Assembly (NCBI RefSeq): GCF_008087085.1
Contig: NZ_VIYJ01000002.1
Span: 62,001 to 126,000 of the forward strand
Direction: 5' to 3'
Length of the DNA: 64,000 nt
From: Nocardioides rubriscoriae
GTDB lineage: Bacteria > Actinomycetota > Actinomycetes > Propionibacteriales > Nocardioidaceae
In this document: positions 33,446-45,547 of the stretch, one piece after another
Numbering within the stretch: the stretch's first letter is position 1
Layout of the letters: each line of letters begins with the position of its first letter
Notes under the pieces: generated by a model
Told to the model about the DNA's origin: nothing
Databases searched by the model: none
What the model saw: the letters and a program-made list of their open reading frames with translations, nothing else
Position numbers and translations under genes: made by a program

Positions 33446-35409
33446 TGAGCCTTCCTGATCGTCATGACGTGGGCCGGCTCGTCGTGGGGGTCGAGACGCA
33501 CGTAGTCGTGCTCGCCCCACTGCCAGTCGGCGCCGGTGATCTCGTCGTGGGCGACGAAGGTGTCGTTCCAGTCCAGGCCCAGGGCGGGCATGTCGAGGTG
33601 GACCGTGGTCTCGCGGACGCCGTGCGGGTCGAGGTTGATCACGACGACGACCACGTCGTCGTCGGCCCGCTTCGAGAACACCAGCACGTTCTCGTCGTCG
33701 GCGGCGTGGATCGTGATGTTGCGCAGCTGCTGCAGCGCGGGGTGCGCGCGGCGGATCTCGTTGAGCCGGGTGAGGTAGGGCGCCAGCGAGCGGCCCTCGG
33801 CCTCGGCGGCGTCCCAGTCACGGATGCGGATCTGGTACTTCTCGGAGTCGAGGTACTCCTCGCTGCCCGGCTTGACCGCCACGTGCTCGTAGAGCTCGTA
33901 GCCGGCGTAGACCCCCCAGCTGGGGACGCTCGTGGCCGCCAGGGCCGCGCGGATCTTGAACGCCGGCGGGCCGCCGTACTGCAGGTGCTCGGGGAGGATG
34001 TCGGGGGTGTTGACGAAGAAGTTGGGCCGCATCACGTGGTCGGACTCGCTGCTGACCTCGCGCAGGTAGTCCTCGATCTCCCAGCGCGCCACCCGCCACG
34101 TGAAGTAGGTGTAGCTCTGGTGGTAGCCGACGGCGCCGAGCCCGTGCATCATCGGCGGCCGGGTGAACGCCTCGGAGAGGAAGAGCACGTCGGGGTCGGT
34201 ACGCCGCACCTCGCGCAGCAGCCACTCCCAGAACGCCAGCGGCTTGGTGTGCGGGTTGTCGACGCGGAAGATCCGCACTCCGTGGCTCATCCACAGCCGC
34301 ACGATGCGCAGCACCTCGCGGCAGATGCCGGTGGGGTCGTTGTCGAAGTTGACCGGGTAGATGTCCTGGTACTTCTTCGGCGGGTTCTCGGCGTAGGCGA
34401 TGCTGCCGTCGGCGCGGGTGGTGAACCACTGCGGGTTGCTCGTCACCCACGGGTGGTCGGGCGCCGCCTGCAACGCGAGGTCGAGCGCGACCTCGAGGCC
34501 GAGCTCACCGGCCCGGGCCACGAACGCGTCGAAGTCGGCGAACGTGCCGAGGTCGGGGTGGATCGCGTCGTGGCCGCCGTCCTTGCTGCCGATCGCCCAC
34601 GGCGAGCCGGTGTCGTCGGGGCCCGGGGTGAGCGTGTTGTTGGGGCCCTTGCGGTTGACCTCGCCGATCGGGTGGATCGGCGGCAGGTAGATGACGTCGA
34701 ACCCCATCGCGGCCACGCCCTCGAGCCGCTTGGCGGCGGTGGCGAAGGTGCCGCTGGTGACCTTGCCGGTCACCTCGTCACGCACGGCGCCCTCCGAGCG
34801 CGGGAAGAACTCGTACCAGCTGCCGAACAGCGCACGCTCGCGGTCGACGTAGGCCGGGAAGGGGCCGACGACGCTGAGCAGGTCGCGCAGGGGGTAGGCC
34901 GTGAGGACCTCCGCGAGGTCGTCGGCCTGCAGTTGTGCCAGCCGGGCCTCGGCCGGGCGCGTGGTGTCGGCGGCCGCGGCGATCGCGGCGTCGACCACGG
35001 CGACCGCGGGACCCTTGGGCAGCGAGGCGCGCACGCGCTCGAGCAGCAGCCGCCCCTCGGTGAACATGAGCTCGACGTCGATGCCGGCGGGGACCTTGAT
35101 GCCGGCCGCGTGCTGCCAGGTCGCGACCGGGTCGGACCAGGCCTGGATCTCGAAGGCCCACGGGCCGGGGGAGTCGGGCCGGGCCCACGCGAGGTAGCGG
35201 TCGACGGGGTCGGCCTGCTTCACCATCCGCACCGGAGGCTGCCGCTCACCGCTCGGCGAGACGAGGACCACCTCCGCCCCGAGGCTGTCGTGACCCTCGC
35301 GGAAGATGGTCGCCGAGACCGGGAAGGGCTCGCCGACGGTTGCCTTTGCTGGGAGCCGTCCGAGGTCCACCACGGGGTGGACGTCCATGACGGGAATGCG
35401 TCCGACCAT
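33442..35409 (-). CDS. glgE: Maltosyltransferase GlgE (alpha-1,4-glucan:maltose-1-phosphate)
   Basis: The 655-residue GH13_3 enzyme extends alpha-glucan with maltosyl units from maltose-1-phosphate. It has the N-terminal beta domain ('[21 protein letters not shown]'), the helical insert, '[18 protein letters not shown]', nucleophile Asp384 in '[17 protein letters not shown]' and acid/base Glu413 in '[14 protein letters not shown]'. Their 29-residue spacing matches Streptomyces GlgE. ATG at 35409 is chosen ([17 protein letters not shown]). First gene of the four-gene operon glgE-treS-mak-glgB, all joined by 4-base overlaps. Confidence 0.96.
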   Translation of the reverse strand: MVGRIPVMDVHPVVDLGRLPAKATVGEPFPVSATIFREGHDSLGAEVVLVSPSGERQPPVRMVKQADPVDRYLAWARPDSPGPWAFEIQAWSDPVATWQHAAGIKVPAGIDVELMFTEGRLLLERVRASLPKGPAVAVVDAAIAAAADTTRPAEARLAQLQADDLAEVLTAYPLRDLLSVVGPFPAYVDRERALFGSWYEFFPRSEGAVRDEVTGKVTSGTFATAAKRLEGVAAMGFDVIYLPPIHPIGEVNRKGPNNTLTPGPDDTGSPWAIGSKDGGHDAIHPDLGTFADFDAFVARAGELGLEVALDLALQAAPDHPWVTSNPQWFTTRADGSIAYAENPPKKYQDIYPVNFDNDPTGICREVLRIVRLWMSHGVRIFRVDNPHTKPLAFWEWLLREVRRTDPDVLFLSEAFTRPPMMHGLGAVGYHQSYTYFTWRVARWEIEDYLREVSSESDHVMRPNFFVNTPDILPEHLQYGGPPAFKIRAALAATSVPSWGVYAGYELYEHVAVKPGSEEYLDSEKYQIRIRDWDAAEAEGRSLAPYLTRLNEIRRAHPALQQLRNITIHAADDENVLVFSKRADDDVVVVVINLDPHGVRETTVHLDMPALGLDWNDTFVAHDEITGADWQWGEHDYVRLDPHDEPAHVMTIRKAQ

Positions 35410-35564
35410 GCGTTCCACCCTTGCTGGTCCCACCGACACCTGCAACCTCAGGCGGGGTGAAGACCGCAGCCCGCCCCCGGCGGCGTGCACAAAGCCGCAC
35501 CGGGCGCGGTGGGCCCCCGTAGGTCCACCCCGCCCGGTGCGGTGGTGCAGTGGTGCGGTGCCGG

Positions 35565-38500
35565 CTAGCGGAACGACCGCTGCGGGTTGTCGATGCCGTA
35601 CGACGACTTCCAGCTGGGGAAGGACGTCGTGAAGGCCTGGAACTCCGCGACGTGGGCGATGGTGCCGCGGTCGGAGCCGGCCTTGCAGTCGGTCGTGTTG
35701 GCCGGGTCGGAGTCGAGCTCACCGGCGTAGCCGGCGAAGCCGGTGCACTGGTTCTCGAGCACGACCAGCCGCAGCGCGGCCGCCCGGGTCGGCTTGATCG
35801 CGAACGCCCGCATGTTGAGCGTCGGGGCGACCGGACGCGGCCGTGAGGCCGGGAAGGCGTTGCTCGGCGAGACGTAGACGCGCTTCCAGCGGGCCTTGGG
35901 CGAGGCGCAGGCCTTGACGCACGCCTCGACGGCGAACTTGCGCAGCGCGGTGAAGCGCGACCCGGCGTCCTGGTCCTCGCGGTACTTCGGGCGCAGCAGG
36001 GCGCTGACGGCCACCGTCTTGATCACGACAGGCTTCTTGCCGGCCAGGTCGATGTCGACCGAGGGGTGCGAGACGTCCACGTTGGCGCTGGTCGCGACGC
36101 CCCAGCCGTAGTTCTCGGTGCCGTCGATGAGTTGGCCCGGACGGCGAGAACCGCCGGTCGCCCGGATGATCTTGGCACCGGAGGGGGCCGAGGCGTAGTT
36201 CTTCGAGGTCCTGATGCGCACGACCTGGACCTTCTGGCCCTTCTTCACGGTCATGTGGAAGCGCATGAAGCCGTGGCGGAAGCTCGTCAGGAGCATGTCG
36301 TAGCGCCCGGGGGTGAAGAAGGCGACGTTGGACTTGGTCTTGGTCTTGGGCGTGTTGTCGGCGATGCTGCGCGACCGCGCCATGTAGTCACCGACGAAGA
36401 CCGACGCACCGGGCTTCATCTTGAACACGACCTTGGTGTTGCCCTTGGCGCCGCCGATGGACTTGAAGCTCGGCACCGGACGGATGTCCTCGCCGTCCTT
36501 GGCGTGCGCACCGACACCCATGCCCCGACGGGCAAAGGCGTCCCACAGCAGCTTGGTGTCGGCGCCCTTGAAGCGGATCTTGTCGGCGGCGATCATGCCG
36601 TCGCGGGCGTCGAGCATCGTCGTGGCACCCTGCTGCAGCAGGAACGAGTCGAAGACCAGCTGGATCCAGCGACGGTTGCCCGGGCACTTGTCGGCGGCCA
36701 GCGGGCTGGCGTCGGCGCGGCCCTCGGCACAGCGCAGCTGCAGCGCCTTGTTGCGGTAGGGGAACTGCTTGTCGTACTTCTTCACCAGCGCCTGGCGGAC
36801 CTCCCACTGGGTGCCGTTCCAGATCTCGCCGTCGGCGTGCACCTCGGGTCCGGTGGTGTCGAAGCCGTAGTTGCTGTAGTTGAGCGGGTTGTGGTTGATC
36901 GCGTAGTCGCGGATGGCCACGGTCTTGTTGCCGGTGGCGTAGGCGCCCACGGCCCAGACGTTGCCGCCGTTGGAGTAGCCGTGCGCGAACTGGTACTCGG
37001 CCGCGTCCTGGTCGCTCCAGGACTCACCCATGGCACCGCCCTGCTCGGACGTCAGGCCCTCGTCGGGCCCGCCGACCATGCGGTTGCTGATGGCGTGGGT
37101 GTACTCGTGGCCGACGATGCCCATGTCGAGGCCACCGTCGGTGCACGGTGAGTAGAAGGCGCCGGCGATCGGCTGGAAGAGGTACTGGTTGGTGATGCCG
37201 GCGACGCCGTCCTGCATGGCGATCTGGTTGGCGTTGTCGCGGCCCAGGCCGGTCTGCAGACCGCCGAGGGCACCGGCCTGGACGTTGCCGATCTCGGCGT
37301 CCGCCCCGACACCGCCGCGGCCGCCGTTGTCGGTCTGCAGGTTGTAGTTGGCCTCGGTGAACCCGAGGTAGTAGGACCAGTCGTGCATCCGGTTGTGGAC
37401 GACGAACAGGTTGGCGACCGAGAAGTTGATGTCGTTGCCGCCGGGGACCAGCTCTGCCGGGTTGCAGCGGGAGTTGTTCCACGCGTCGGTGAAGGTCTGC
37501 CGGTAGTCACCCGTTGCCGAGACGGGGGCCTGGAAGAGCCCGCCCGGGGTGAGCGGGCTGACCCAGGCCTCGTGGGAGTTGGCGTTGTTGCCGACGGTCG
37601 TGTTGCTCGAGACGCCGGAGGGGCTCAGGACGTCCCAGGGCGCGAAGGCCTGGATGTTCTTGAGCTGTCCGGTCGGCAGTGTGCAGCCTGCGACCTGGAG
37701 CCAGCAGCCGACCACGGCGTTGCGCGGGGTCTGCGTGGAGGAGTCGAGCGTCGGGTTGGCGGTGAAGAAGCGCCACTTGGGGTTGTAGGAGTTGGCGAGC
37801 GACGGAGCGCCCTGGTCGGTGGTGTTGACCGTCAGCGCGTAGTTGAACGGCGGCAGGGTGGCCGCGCCGTCGAAGGGGCAGACCTCGGCCTTCCAGGAGC
37901 CGGCCGGGATCGGGGTGCCCGGGGTGTAGGTCAGCACCTCGGGGCTGGTGGCCAGGTCCTGCGAGGCCACCACGACGCCGGACGGGTCGTAGAGGTTGAT
38001 CGTGATGTCGTCGGCGGAGTTGACCATGGCGGCGACCGCGGTGATGGTCGTGGTGGCGCCGTTGGTGATGTTGAAGGCGTGCTTCGGTCCGCAGGCGCTC
38101 GCGGTGATCGAGCCGCTGAACGGGAAGGTGCCGTTGCTGCGCGGTGCCACCACGACGCCCTGGGGCATCCCGGTCAGGGTGCTGGGGCCCGCGGCGTCCG
38201 CGGCGTTCTCGACCTTGTTCTCGCGGTGCAGGATGCGGCCGTCGACGGCGTCGACCAGCACGGTGTAGCCGAGGGTCTTGCCGCCCTGGACGTCGATGAC
38301 GTTGGCTTCGAGCACCGGACGCACCGAGCCGTCGGCGTTGGCGAGGGCCCGCACGCGCACCAGCTGCTCTTGCACCAGGCCCGGCACCGTGAGCCGGGTC
38401 CAGCCGCCGCTGACGCTGCGGGTGAGGGTGCTGAGGTCGGCCGGGACGGCGACCCCGACGTCGGCAGCGGCCTTCAGCCAGCCGGCGGCCGGGCTGATCC

Positions 38501-39119
38501 GTGCGGCCGGGATCTGCTGGGTGGTCTTGGTGATCGACGAGGAGACGTAGACGATCTCGCCGTCGGACACCGCGACGGTCACGGCACTGCCGATCGCCGG
38601 GAGGAGCCCGCCGAAGGTCTGGCGGAAGAACACCGCGTGCCCGTCGGTGCCGACGAGCTTCTGGTCGATGGCCTGCATGCCCGCGACCTGGGCCCGCGAG
38701 ATGCCGAAGACGTCGGCGTTGTCGCTGAGCCAGGCGCGGGCGGCGACGACGGGGTCCTGGGAGGTCGCCCGGGCCAGCACGCCGTCGGCGGGGAGGATCG
38801 AGGCGGGCGTGCCGAACGCGTTCCAGCGCATCTCGACGGCACCCAGACGCGCCACGGCCCGCTGCTGGGCCGGGCTCGGGAGGGCCCGGCCGCGGGTGTC
38901 GACGTCGGGCTTGCCGGCGACGGGGTCGCCGATGCCGCGGAACGTGGTCGACAGGTCCGGCACCTTGCCCGTGGCGGGCTTGAGGGGCGCGGGCGCCGGG
39001 GCGGGGGTCGCGTCGTCGGCGAGCGCCGGCAGCTGGGTGAGGCCCGGGACCAGGGTGGCGGTCAGCAGGGCGATCGCCGCGAGCCGGTAGCGGCTGCGAC
39101 GAGACGAGATCGAGGTCAT
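35565..39119 (-). CDS. Secreted M36 (fungalysin-type) zinc metalloprotease
   Basis: The 1184-residue product has a Sec signal peptide (residues ~1-35), a long FTP/pro region (~50-310) and a beta-sandwich insert (~320-430, PPC-like: 'ITINLYDPSGVVVASQDLAT'). The M36 catalytic domain has His671-Glu-Tyr-Thr-His675 in 'GIVGHEYTHAISNRM' and the third zinc ligand Glu699 in 'GGAMGESWSDQDAAEY'. A C-terminal ~250 residues include a discoidin-like segment ('WGVATSANVDVSHPSVDIDL'). It is probably cell-wall-near or extracellular and self-processed. It lies divergent from glgP and is unrelated to glucan metabolism by sequence. Confidence 0.9.
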   Translation of the reverse strand: MTSISSRRSRYRLAAIALLTATLVPGLTQLPALADDATPAPAPAPLKPATGKVPDLSTTFRGIGDPVAGKPDVDTRGRALPSPAQQRAVARLGAVEMRWNAFGTPASILPADGVLARATSQDPVVAARAWLSDNADVFGISRAQVAGMQAIDQKLVGTDGHAVFFRQTFGGLLPAIGSAVTVAVSDGEIVYVSSSITKTTQQIPAARISPAAGWLKAAADVGVAVPADLSTLTRSVSGGWTRLTVPGLVQEQLVRVRALANADGSVRPVLEANVIDVQGGKTLGYTVLVDAVDGRILHRENKVENAADAAGPSTLTGMPQGVVVAPRSNGTFPFSGSITASACGPKHAFNITNGATTTITAVAAMVNSADDITINLYDPSGVVVASQDLATSPEVLTYTPGTPIPAGSWKAEVCPFDGAATLPPFNYALTVNTTDQGAPSLANSYNPKWRFFTANPTLDSSTQTPRNAVVGCWLQVAGCTLPTGQLKNIQAFAPWDVLSPSGVSSNTTVGNNANSHEAWVSPLTPGGLFQAPVSATGDYRQTFTDAWNNSRCNPAELVPGGNDINFSVANLFVVHNRMHDWSYYLGFTEANYNLQTDNGGRGGVGADAEIGNVQAGALGGLQTGLGRDNANQIAMQDGVAGITNQYLFQPIAGAFYSPCTDGGLDMGIVGHEYTHAISNRMVGGPDEGLTSEQGGAMGESWSDQDAAEYQFAHGYSNGGNVWAVGAYATGNKTVAIRDYAINHNPLNYSNYGFDTTGPEVHADGEIWNGTQWEVRQALVKKYDKQFPYRNKALQLRCAEGRADASPLAADKCPGNRRWIQLVFDSFLLQQGATTMLDARDGMIAADKIRFKGADTKLLWDAFARRGMGVGAHAKDGEDIRPVPSFKSIGGAKGNTKVVFKMKPGASVFVGDYMARSRSIADNTPKTKTKSNVAFFTPGRYDMLLTSFRHGFMRFHMTVKKGQKVQVVRIRTSKNYASAPSGAKIIRATGGSRRPGQLIDGTENYGWGVATSANVDVSHPSVDIDLAGKKPVVIKTVAVSALLRPKYREDQDAGSRFTALRKFAVEACVKACASPKARWKRVYVSPSNAFPASRPRPVAPTLNMRAFAIKPTRAAALRLVVLENQCTGFAGYAGELDSDPANTTDCKAGSDRGTIAHVAEFQAFTTSFPSWKSSYGIDNPQRSFR

Positions 39120-39199
39120 GACGGTCTCAACGCCTGCGCCGCCCAGACGTTATGCGTCTTGTCAGACGAAACATGAACGTCACCGAACTTCGTCGTTCT

Positions 39200-39230
39200 C
39201 TTGGATCGATCCAAGGATCGGCGCTAGCGT
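39200..39230 (+). promoter_or_regulatory. glgP promoter with a palindromic operator over the -35
   Basis: The 16-bp perfect palindrome CTTGGATCGATCCAAG (39200-39215) contains a -35-like TTGGAT (39201-39206). TAGCGT (39225-39230) follows after 18 bp, and the glgP GTG is six bases further on. A repressor bound here would block RNA polymerase directly. The CG-centred palindrome has the shape of a LacI-family site, which would fit sugar control. Confidence 0.65.
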
Positions 39231-39236
39231 CGTCCC

Positions 39237-41837
39237 GTGCGCGCTATCCGTCGGTTCACCGTCCGTCCTGTCCTGCCCCCGGCCCTGGCCGCGTTGGGCG
39301 ACCTCGCCGGCAACCTGCGGTGGTCGTGGCACCCCGAGACGCAGGACGTCTTCGCCGAGGTCGACCCCGGTCTGTGGGACGCCACCGGGCGCGACCCGGT
39401 GCGCCTGCTGGGGGAGGTGAGCCGCGACCGCTTCGACGAGCTGGCCGCCGACGAGGGCTTCCTGGAGCGGCTGCGGGTCGCACGCGCCGACCTCGAGCAC
39501 TACCTGACCGACGACCGCTGGTACCAGCGGCGCGTGGCTGCCGACGGCGGGTCGGGCGGACCCGGCCCGCGTGCGATCGCCTACTTCTCTCCCGAGTTCG
39601 GCATCACCGCGGTGCTGCCGCAGTACTCCGGTGGCCTCGGCATCCTGGCCGGCGACCACCTCAAGGCCGCCAGCGACCTCGGCGTCCCGATCGTCGGCGT
39701 CGGGCTGCTCTACAAGCACGGCTACTTCAAGCAGTCGCTGTCGCGTGAGGGCTGGCAGCAGGAGACCTACCCCGTCCTGGACCCCGACGAGCTGCCGATC
39801 TCGCTGCTGCGCGAGCCCGACGGGTCGCGGGCCTCGATCTCGATCCAGATGCCCGACGGCCCCGACCTGGTCGCCCGCATCTGGGTCGCCAGCGTCGGCC
39901 GGGTGCCGCTGCTGATGCTCGACACCGACGTCGAGGGCAACCCCGACCACTACGTCGACGTCACCGACCGGCTCTACGGCGGCACCTCCGAGCACCGTCT
40001 GCGCCAGGAGCTGCTCCTCGGGGTCGGGGGCGTCCGCGCGCTGCGCGTCTTCTCGCGCATCACCGGTGCTCCCGAGCCCGAGGTGTTCCACACCAACGAG
40101 GGCCACGCCGGCTTCCTGGGCATCGAGCGCATCCGGGAGCTGACGGTGGCCGAGGGCGGGCCGGGTCTCGACTTCGACACCGCGGTCGAGGTCGGCCGCG
40201 CCTCCACGGTGTTCACCACCCACACCCCCGTCCCGGCCGGCATCGACCGCTTCCCGCGCTCGTTGGTCGAGCAGTACCTCAACGACGACGGCGGCGCGAC
40301 CCCCGGCGTACCGACCGGGCGCATCCTGGCCCTGGGGGCCGAGGACTACGCCGGCGGTGACGCCGGTGTCTTCAACATGGCCGTCATGGGCTTCCGCCTG
40401 GCCCAGCGCGCCAACGGGGTCTCGAAGCTGCACGGCGAGGTCAGCCGCGGCATGTTCCAGGGCCTGTGGCCGGCCTTTGACGAGGCCGAGGTGCCGATCG
40501 GCTCGATCACCAACGGCGTCCACGCGCCGACCTGGGTCGCCCGCGAGGTCTTCGGGCTGGCGACCGTCCAGGGCGCCGACGGCGACGCCGACGACCCCGA
40601 GAGCTTCTGGAACGCCGTCGACAAGGTGCCGGCCACCGACGTCTGGTCGGTCAAGCGACTGCTGCGCGAGCGCCTGGTCGTCGACGCCCGCAAGCGGCTG
40701 GCCAGGTCGTGGGAGAAGCGCGGCGCGGCCAAGGCCGAGCTGAAGTGGATCGACGAGGCGCTCGACCCCGACGTGCTGACGATCGGCTTCGCCCGGCGTG
40801 CGGCGTCGTACAAGCGGCTGACGCTGATGATGCGCGAGCCCGAGCGCCTCAAGGCTTTGCTGCTGCACCCCGAGCGGCCGATCCAGCTCGTCATCGCCGG
40901 CAAGGCCCACCCGGCCGACGACGGCGGCAAGAAGCTCATCCAGGACATCGTGCGGCTCTCCGACGACCCCGAGGTCCGCCACCGCATCGTGTTCCTGCCC
41001 AACTACGACATCGCGATGGCCAAGCCGCTCTACCCCGGCTGCGACGTCTGGCTCAACAACCCCCTGCGCCCCTACGAGGCCTGCGGCACCTCGGGCATGA
41101 AGGCCGCGCTCAACGGCGGCCTCAACCTCTCGGTCCTCGACGGCTGGTGGGACGAGTGGTACGACGGCGACAACGGCTGGGCCATCCCCACCGCCGACGG
41201 CGTCGACGACATCGACAAGCGCGACGACCTCGAGGCCGCGGCCCTCTACGACCTGATCGAGAACGACGTCGCCCCCCGCTTCTACGACGTCGACCACGAC
41301 GGGGTGCCGACCCGCTGGGTCGAGATGCTGCGCCACACCCTCAAGTCCCTGGGCCCCAAGGTGCTCGCCACCCGCATGGTCCGCGACTACGTGCGCCAGC
41401 TCTACGCCCCGGCAGCGGTCAACGCCCGCGCCCTCAACAACGACTACGCCGGCGCCCGCGAGCTCGCGGCGTGGAAGGCCAAGGTCAAGGCCGGGTGGCC
41501 CGAGGTGCGCGTCGAGCACGTCGAGTCCAGCGGTGTCGGCGACGCCGCCGAGGTCGGCGTGAGCCTCACCGTGCGTGCCTTCGTCTGCCTCGGCGACCTG
41601 GACCCCGCCGACGTCGAGGTCCAGCTCGTCCACGGCCGCGCCAAGTCCGACGACACCCTCGTCGACACCACCGCGGTCGCGCTGACCCGCGCCGAGTCCT
41701 ACGACGGAGGCCGCCACCGCTTCGACGGCGAGATCGCCCTCACCCGCAGCGGCCCCTTCGGCTACACCGTCCGCATCGTCCCCAGCAACGGCCTCCTCAC
41801 GTCGTACGCCGAGCTCGGGGTCGTCGCGACGGCCTAG
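39237..41837 (+). CDS. glgP: Alpha-glucan (glycogen) phosphorylase
   Basis: The 866-residue GT35 enzyme, of the actinobacterial/archaeal type with an N-terminal DUF3417, releases glucose-1-phosphate from alpha-glucan. Seen in the sequence: 'PALAALGDLAGNLRWSWHPETQDVF' (DUF3417), 'YFSPEFGITAVLPQYSGGLGILAGDHLKAASDLG', 'HTNEGHAGFLGIERIREL', and the pyridoxal-phosphate lysine in 'PYEACGTSGMKAALNGGLNLSVLDGWWDEW'. Start is GTG, with its -10 six bases upstream. Convergent with glgX; together they degrade the polymer made by the glgE operon. Confidence 0.95.
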   Translation: MRAIRRFTVRPVLPPALAALGDLAGNLRWSWHPETQDVFAEVDPGLWDATGRDPVRLLGEVSRDRFDELAADEGFLERLRVARADLEHYLTDDRWYQRRVAADGGSGGPGPRAIAYFSPEFGITAVLPQYSGGLGILAGDHLKAASDLGVPIVGVGLLYKHGYFKQSLSREGWQQETYPVLDPDELPISLLREPDGSRASISIQMPDGPDLVARIWVASVGRVPLLMLDTDVEGNPDHYVDVTDRLYGGTSEHRLRQELLLGVGGVRALRVFSRITGAPEPEVFHTNEGHAGFLGIERIRELTVAEGGPGLDFDTAVEVGRASTVFTTHTPVPAGIDRFPRSLVEQYLNDDGGATPGVPTGRILALGAEDYAGGDAGVFNMAVMGFRLAQRANGVSKLHGEVSRGMFQGLWPAFDEAEVPIGSITNGVHAPTWVAREVFGLATVQGADGDADDPESFWNAVDKVPATDVWSVKRLLRERLVVDARKRLARSWEKRGAAKAELKWIDEALDPDVLTIGFARRAASYKRLTLMMREPERLKALLLHPERPIQLVIAGKAHPADDGGKKLIQDIVRLSDDPEVRHRIVFLPNYDIAMAKPLYPGCDVWLNNPLRPYEACGTSGMKAALNGGLNLSVLDGWWDEWYDGDNGWAIPTADGVDDIDKRDDLEAAALYDLIENDVAPRFYDVDHDGVPTRWVEMLRHTLKSLGPKVLATRMVRDYVRQLYAPAAVNARALNNDYAGARELAAWKAKVKAGWPEVRVEHVESSGVGDAAEVGVSLTVRAFVCLGDLDPADVEVQLVHGRAKSDDTLVDTTAVALTRAESYDGGRHRFDGEIALTRSGPFGYTVRIVPSNGLLTSYAELGVVATA

Positions 41838-41850
41838 GGTCACAGCACAC

Positions 41851-41887
41851 CGGGCCCCTCGCAACAGACCGCCCCCAAAGGCCCGGC
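41851..41887. terminator. Weak inverted repeat between glgP and glgX
   Basis: CCGGGCC at 41851-41857 pairs with GGCCCGG at 41881-41887 around a 23-nt loop, between two convergent genes. Weak as a terminator. Confidence 0.3.
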
Positions 41888-41890
41888 CCC

Positions 41891-44044
<2,154 letters not shown>

Positions 44045-44107
44045 CCGGTGAATGATAGGGAAGGGTGCGTCCCGGCGTCGCCGAGCGACCGACGAGAGGA
44101 ACAGACC

Positions 44108-44887
44108 ATGGGTGAGTTCGTACGGCTGGAGGTCGCCGACGGGGTCGGCACGATCCGGCTCGACCGGCCGAAGATGAACGCGATCAGCGTCCAGGTGCAG
44201 GGTGAGCTGCGCGAGGCGGCCGCCGAGGCCACCGAGCGCGACGACGTGCGGGCGGTCGTCGTCTACGGCGGCGAGCGCGTCTTCGCCGCGGGCAACGACG
44301 TCAAGGAGATGGCCGACCTGTCCTACACCGACATGGTCAAGATCTCGGCCTCGGTGCAGTCCGCGGTGACCGCGGTCGCCCGCATCCCCAAGCCCGTCGT
44401 CGCCGCGGTGACCGGCTACGCCCTCGGCGGGGGCTGCGAGCTCGCGCTCGCGGCCGACTACCGCATCGCCGCCGACGACGCGACGTTCGGTCAGCCCGAG
44501 GTGCTCCTCGGCATCATCCCCGGGGCCGGCGGCACCCAGCGGCTGACCCGGTTGGTCGGCCCCAGCAAGGCCAAGGACCTCATCTTCACCGGGCGCTTCG
44601 TCAAGGCCGACGAGGCCCTCGCGATCGGCCTGGCCGACCGGCTGGTCCCCGCCGCCGAGGTGTACGACGCCGCGGTGGCCTGGGCGGGGCAGTTCACCCG
44701 CGCCGCGGCGTACGCCCTGCGTGCGGCCAAGGAGAGCATCGACCGCGGGCTCGAGGTCGACCTCGACACGGGCCTCGAGATCGAGCGGATCCAGTTCGCG
44801 GCCGCGTTCGCCACCGCCGACCGGACCACCGGTATGCGATCGTTCCTGGAGAACGGTCCGGGCAAGGCAGAGTTCGAAGGGCGCTGA
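44108..44887 (+). CDS. Enoyl-CoA hydratase/isomerase family protein
   Basis: The 259-residue crotonase-fold enzyme probably hydrates enoyl-CoA. First oxyanion segment 'VYGGERVFAAGNDVKEMADL', second 'GYALGGGCELALAADYRIA', and catalytic-side glutamate in 'FGQPEVLLGIIPGAGGTQRL', with the C-terminal 'ALRAAKESIDRGLEVDLDTGLEIERIQFAAAFATADRTTGMRSFLE'. These motifs are those of the short-chain enoyl-CoA hydratase (crotonase/PaaF-like) group. ATG at 44108, with GAGAGGAAC upstream. A small membrane protein follows after 5 bp, so they are probably co-transcribed. Confidence 0.9.
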   Translation: MGEFVRLEVADGVGTIRLDRPKMNAISVQVQGELREAAAEATERDDVRAVVVYGGERVFAAGNDVKEMADLSYTDMVKISASVQSAVTAVARIPKPVVAAVTGYALGGGCELALAADYRIAADDATFGQPEVLLGIIPGAGGTQRLTRLVGPSKAKDLIFTGRFVKADEALAIGLADRLVPAAEVYDAAVAWAGQFTRAAAYALRAAKESIDRGLEVDLDTGLEIERIQFAAAFATADRTTGMRSFLENGPGKAEFEGR

Positions 44888-44892
44888 CGACG

Positions 44893-45327
44893 ATGGCAGA
44901 CGACACGACGACACAGCAGGACACGGCGACGGCGGCCGCCACCAAGCGCCGTCCGTGGCAGCGGGGTTCCGGCGGTTCCGGCGGTTCAGGCGGTTCCGGC
45001 GGCCCGGCCCTCGACGCCACCAGGCTGCGCGCGGTCCTGGCGCAGGTGCTGTGGGGCGTGTGCGTGCTGTTCGCGCTGATCCTGGCGGTGGCCGTGCTGC
45101 TGATCGCGGTCGACGCCAACGTCAAGAACGACCTGGTCCTGTGGGTCATCCACCGGGCCGACGACGTCGACCTGGGGTTCTTCGACCTCAACAACCCCGT
45201 CAAGGACTGGGACCTCGCCGAGACCAACCCCGCCGAGGACGTCAAGACCGCGCTGTTCAACTACGGCATCGCCGCGATCATCTGGCTCGGGCTGGGCAAG
45301 TTCCTCGACAAGGTCGTGCGCGCCTGA
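44893..45327 (+). CDS. Hypothetical two-helix membrane protein with a Gly/Ser linker
   Basis: The 144-residue product has a hydrophilic N-terminus and a flexible (Gly-Ser-Gly)n stretch at residues ~25-37 encoded by short repeats. A membrane helix (~48-73: 'VLWGVCVLFALILAVAVLLIAV') follows, then a soluble loop 'NVKNDLVLWVIHRADDVDLGFFDLNNP' and a second hydrophobic segment (~120-140). No family I can name. It starts 5 bp after the enoyl-CoA hydratase gene. Confidence 0.75.
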   Translation: MADDTTTQQDTATAAATKRRPWQRGSGGSGGSGGSGGPALDATRLRAVLAQVLWGVCVLFALILAVAVLLIAVDANVKNDLVLWVIHRADDVDLGFFDLNNPVKDWDLAETNPAEDVKTALFNYGIAAIIWLGLGKFLDKVVRA

Positions 45328-45435
45328 GCCTCGTCGCGGGCCGGTCGGACCGCCTTGGATCGTTCACACCGACCGCCGCGGCGTGATGTCGCGCACGTCA
45401 CCCGCCCCGGGCTGCGGATGGGTGGTCCCAACGCG

Positions 45436-45464
45436 TTGACACGGCGGTAACCTGCGGGTGTCTA
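45436..45464 (+). promoter_or_regulatory. Putative promoter of etfBA
   Basis: TTGACA (45436-45441), 17-bp spacer and TGTCTA (45459-45464) lie 84 bp before the etfB ATG. The -35 is consensus, the -10 only fair. Confidence 0.5.
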
Positions 45465-45547
45465 GCAGCCGCATCATCTGGATCGGGCCGCCCGCGTGCG
45501 TCCTGCCCACCGAGTGCATCAGGAGGGGCCCTCCGGGCCACACCACC

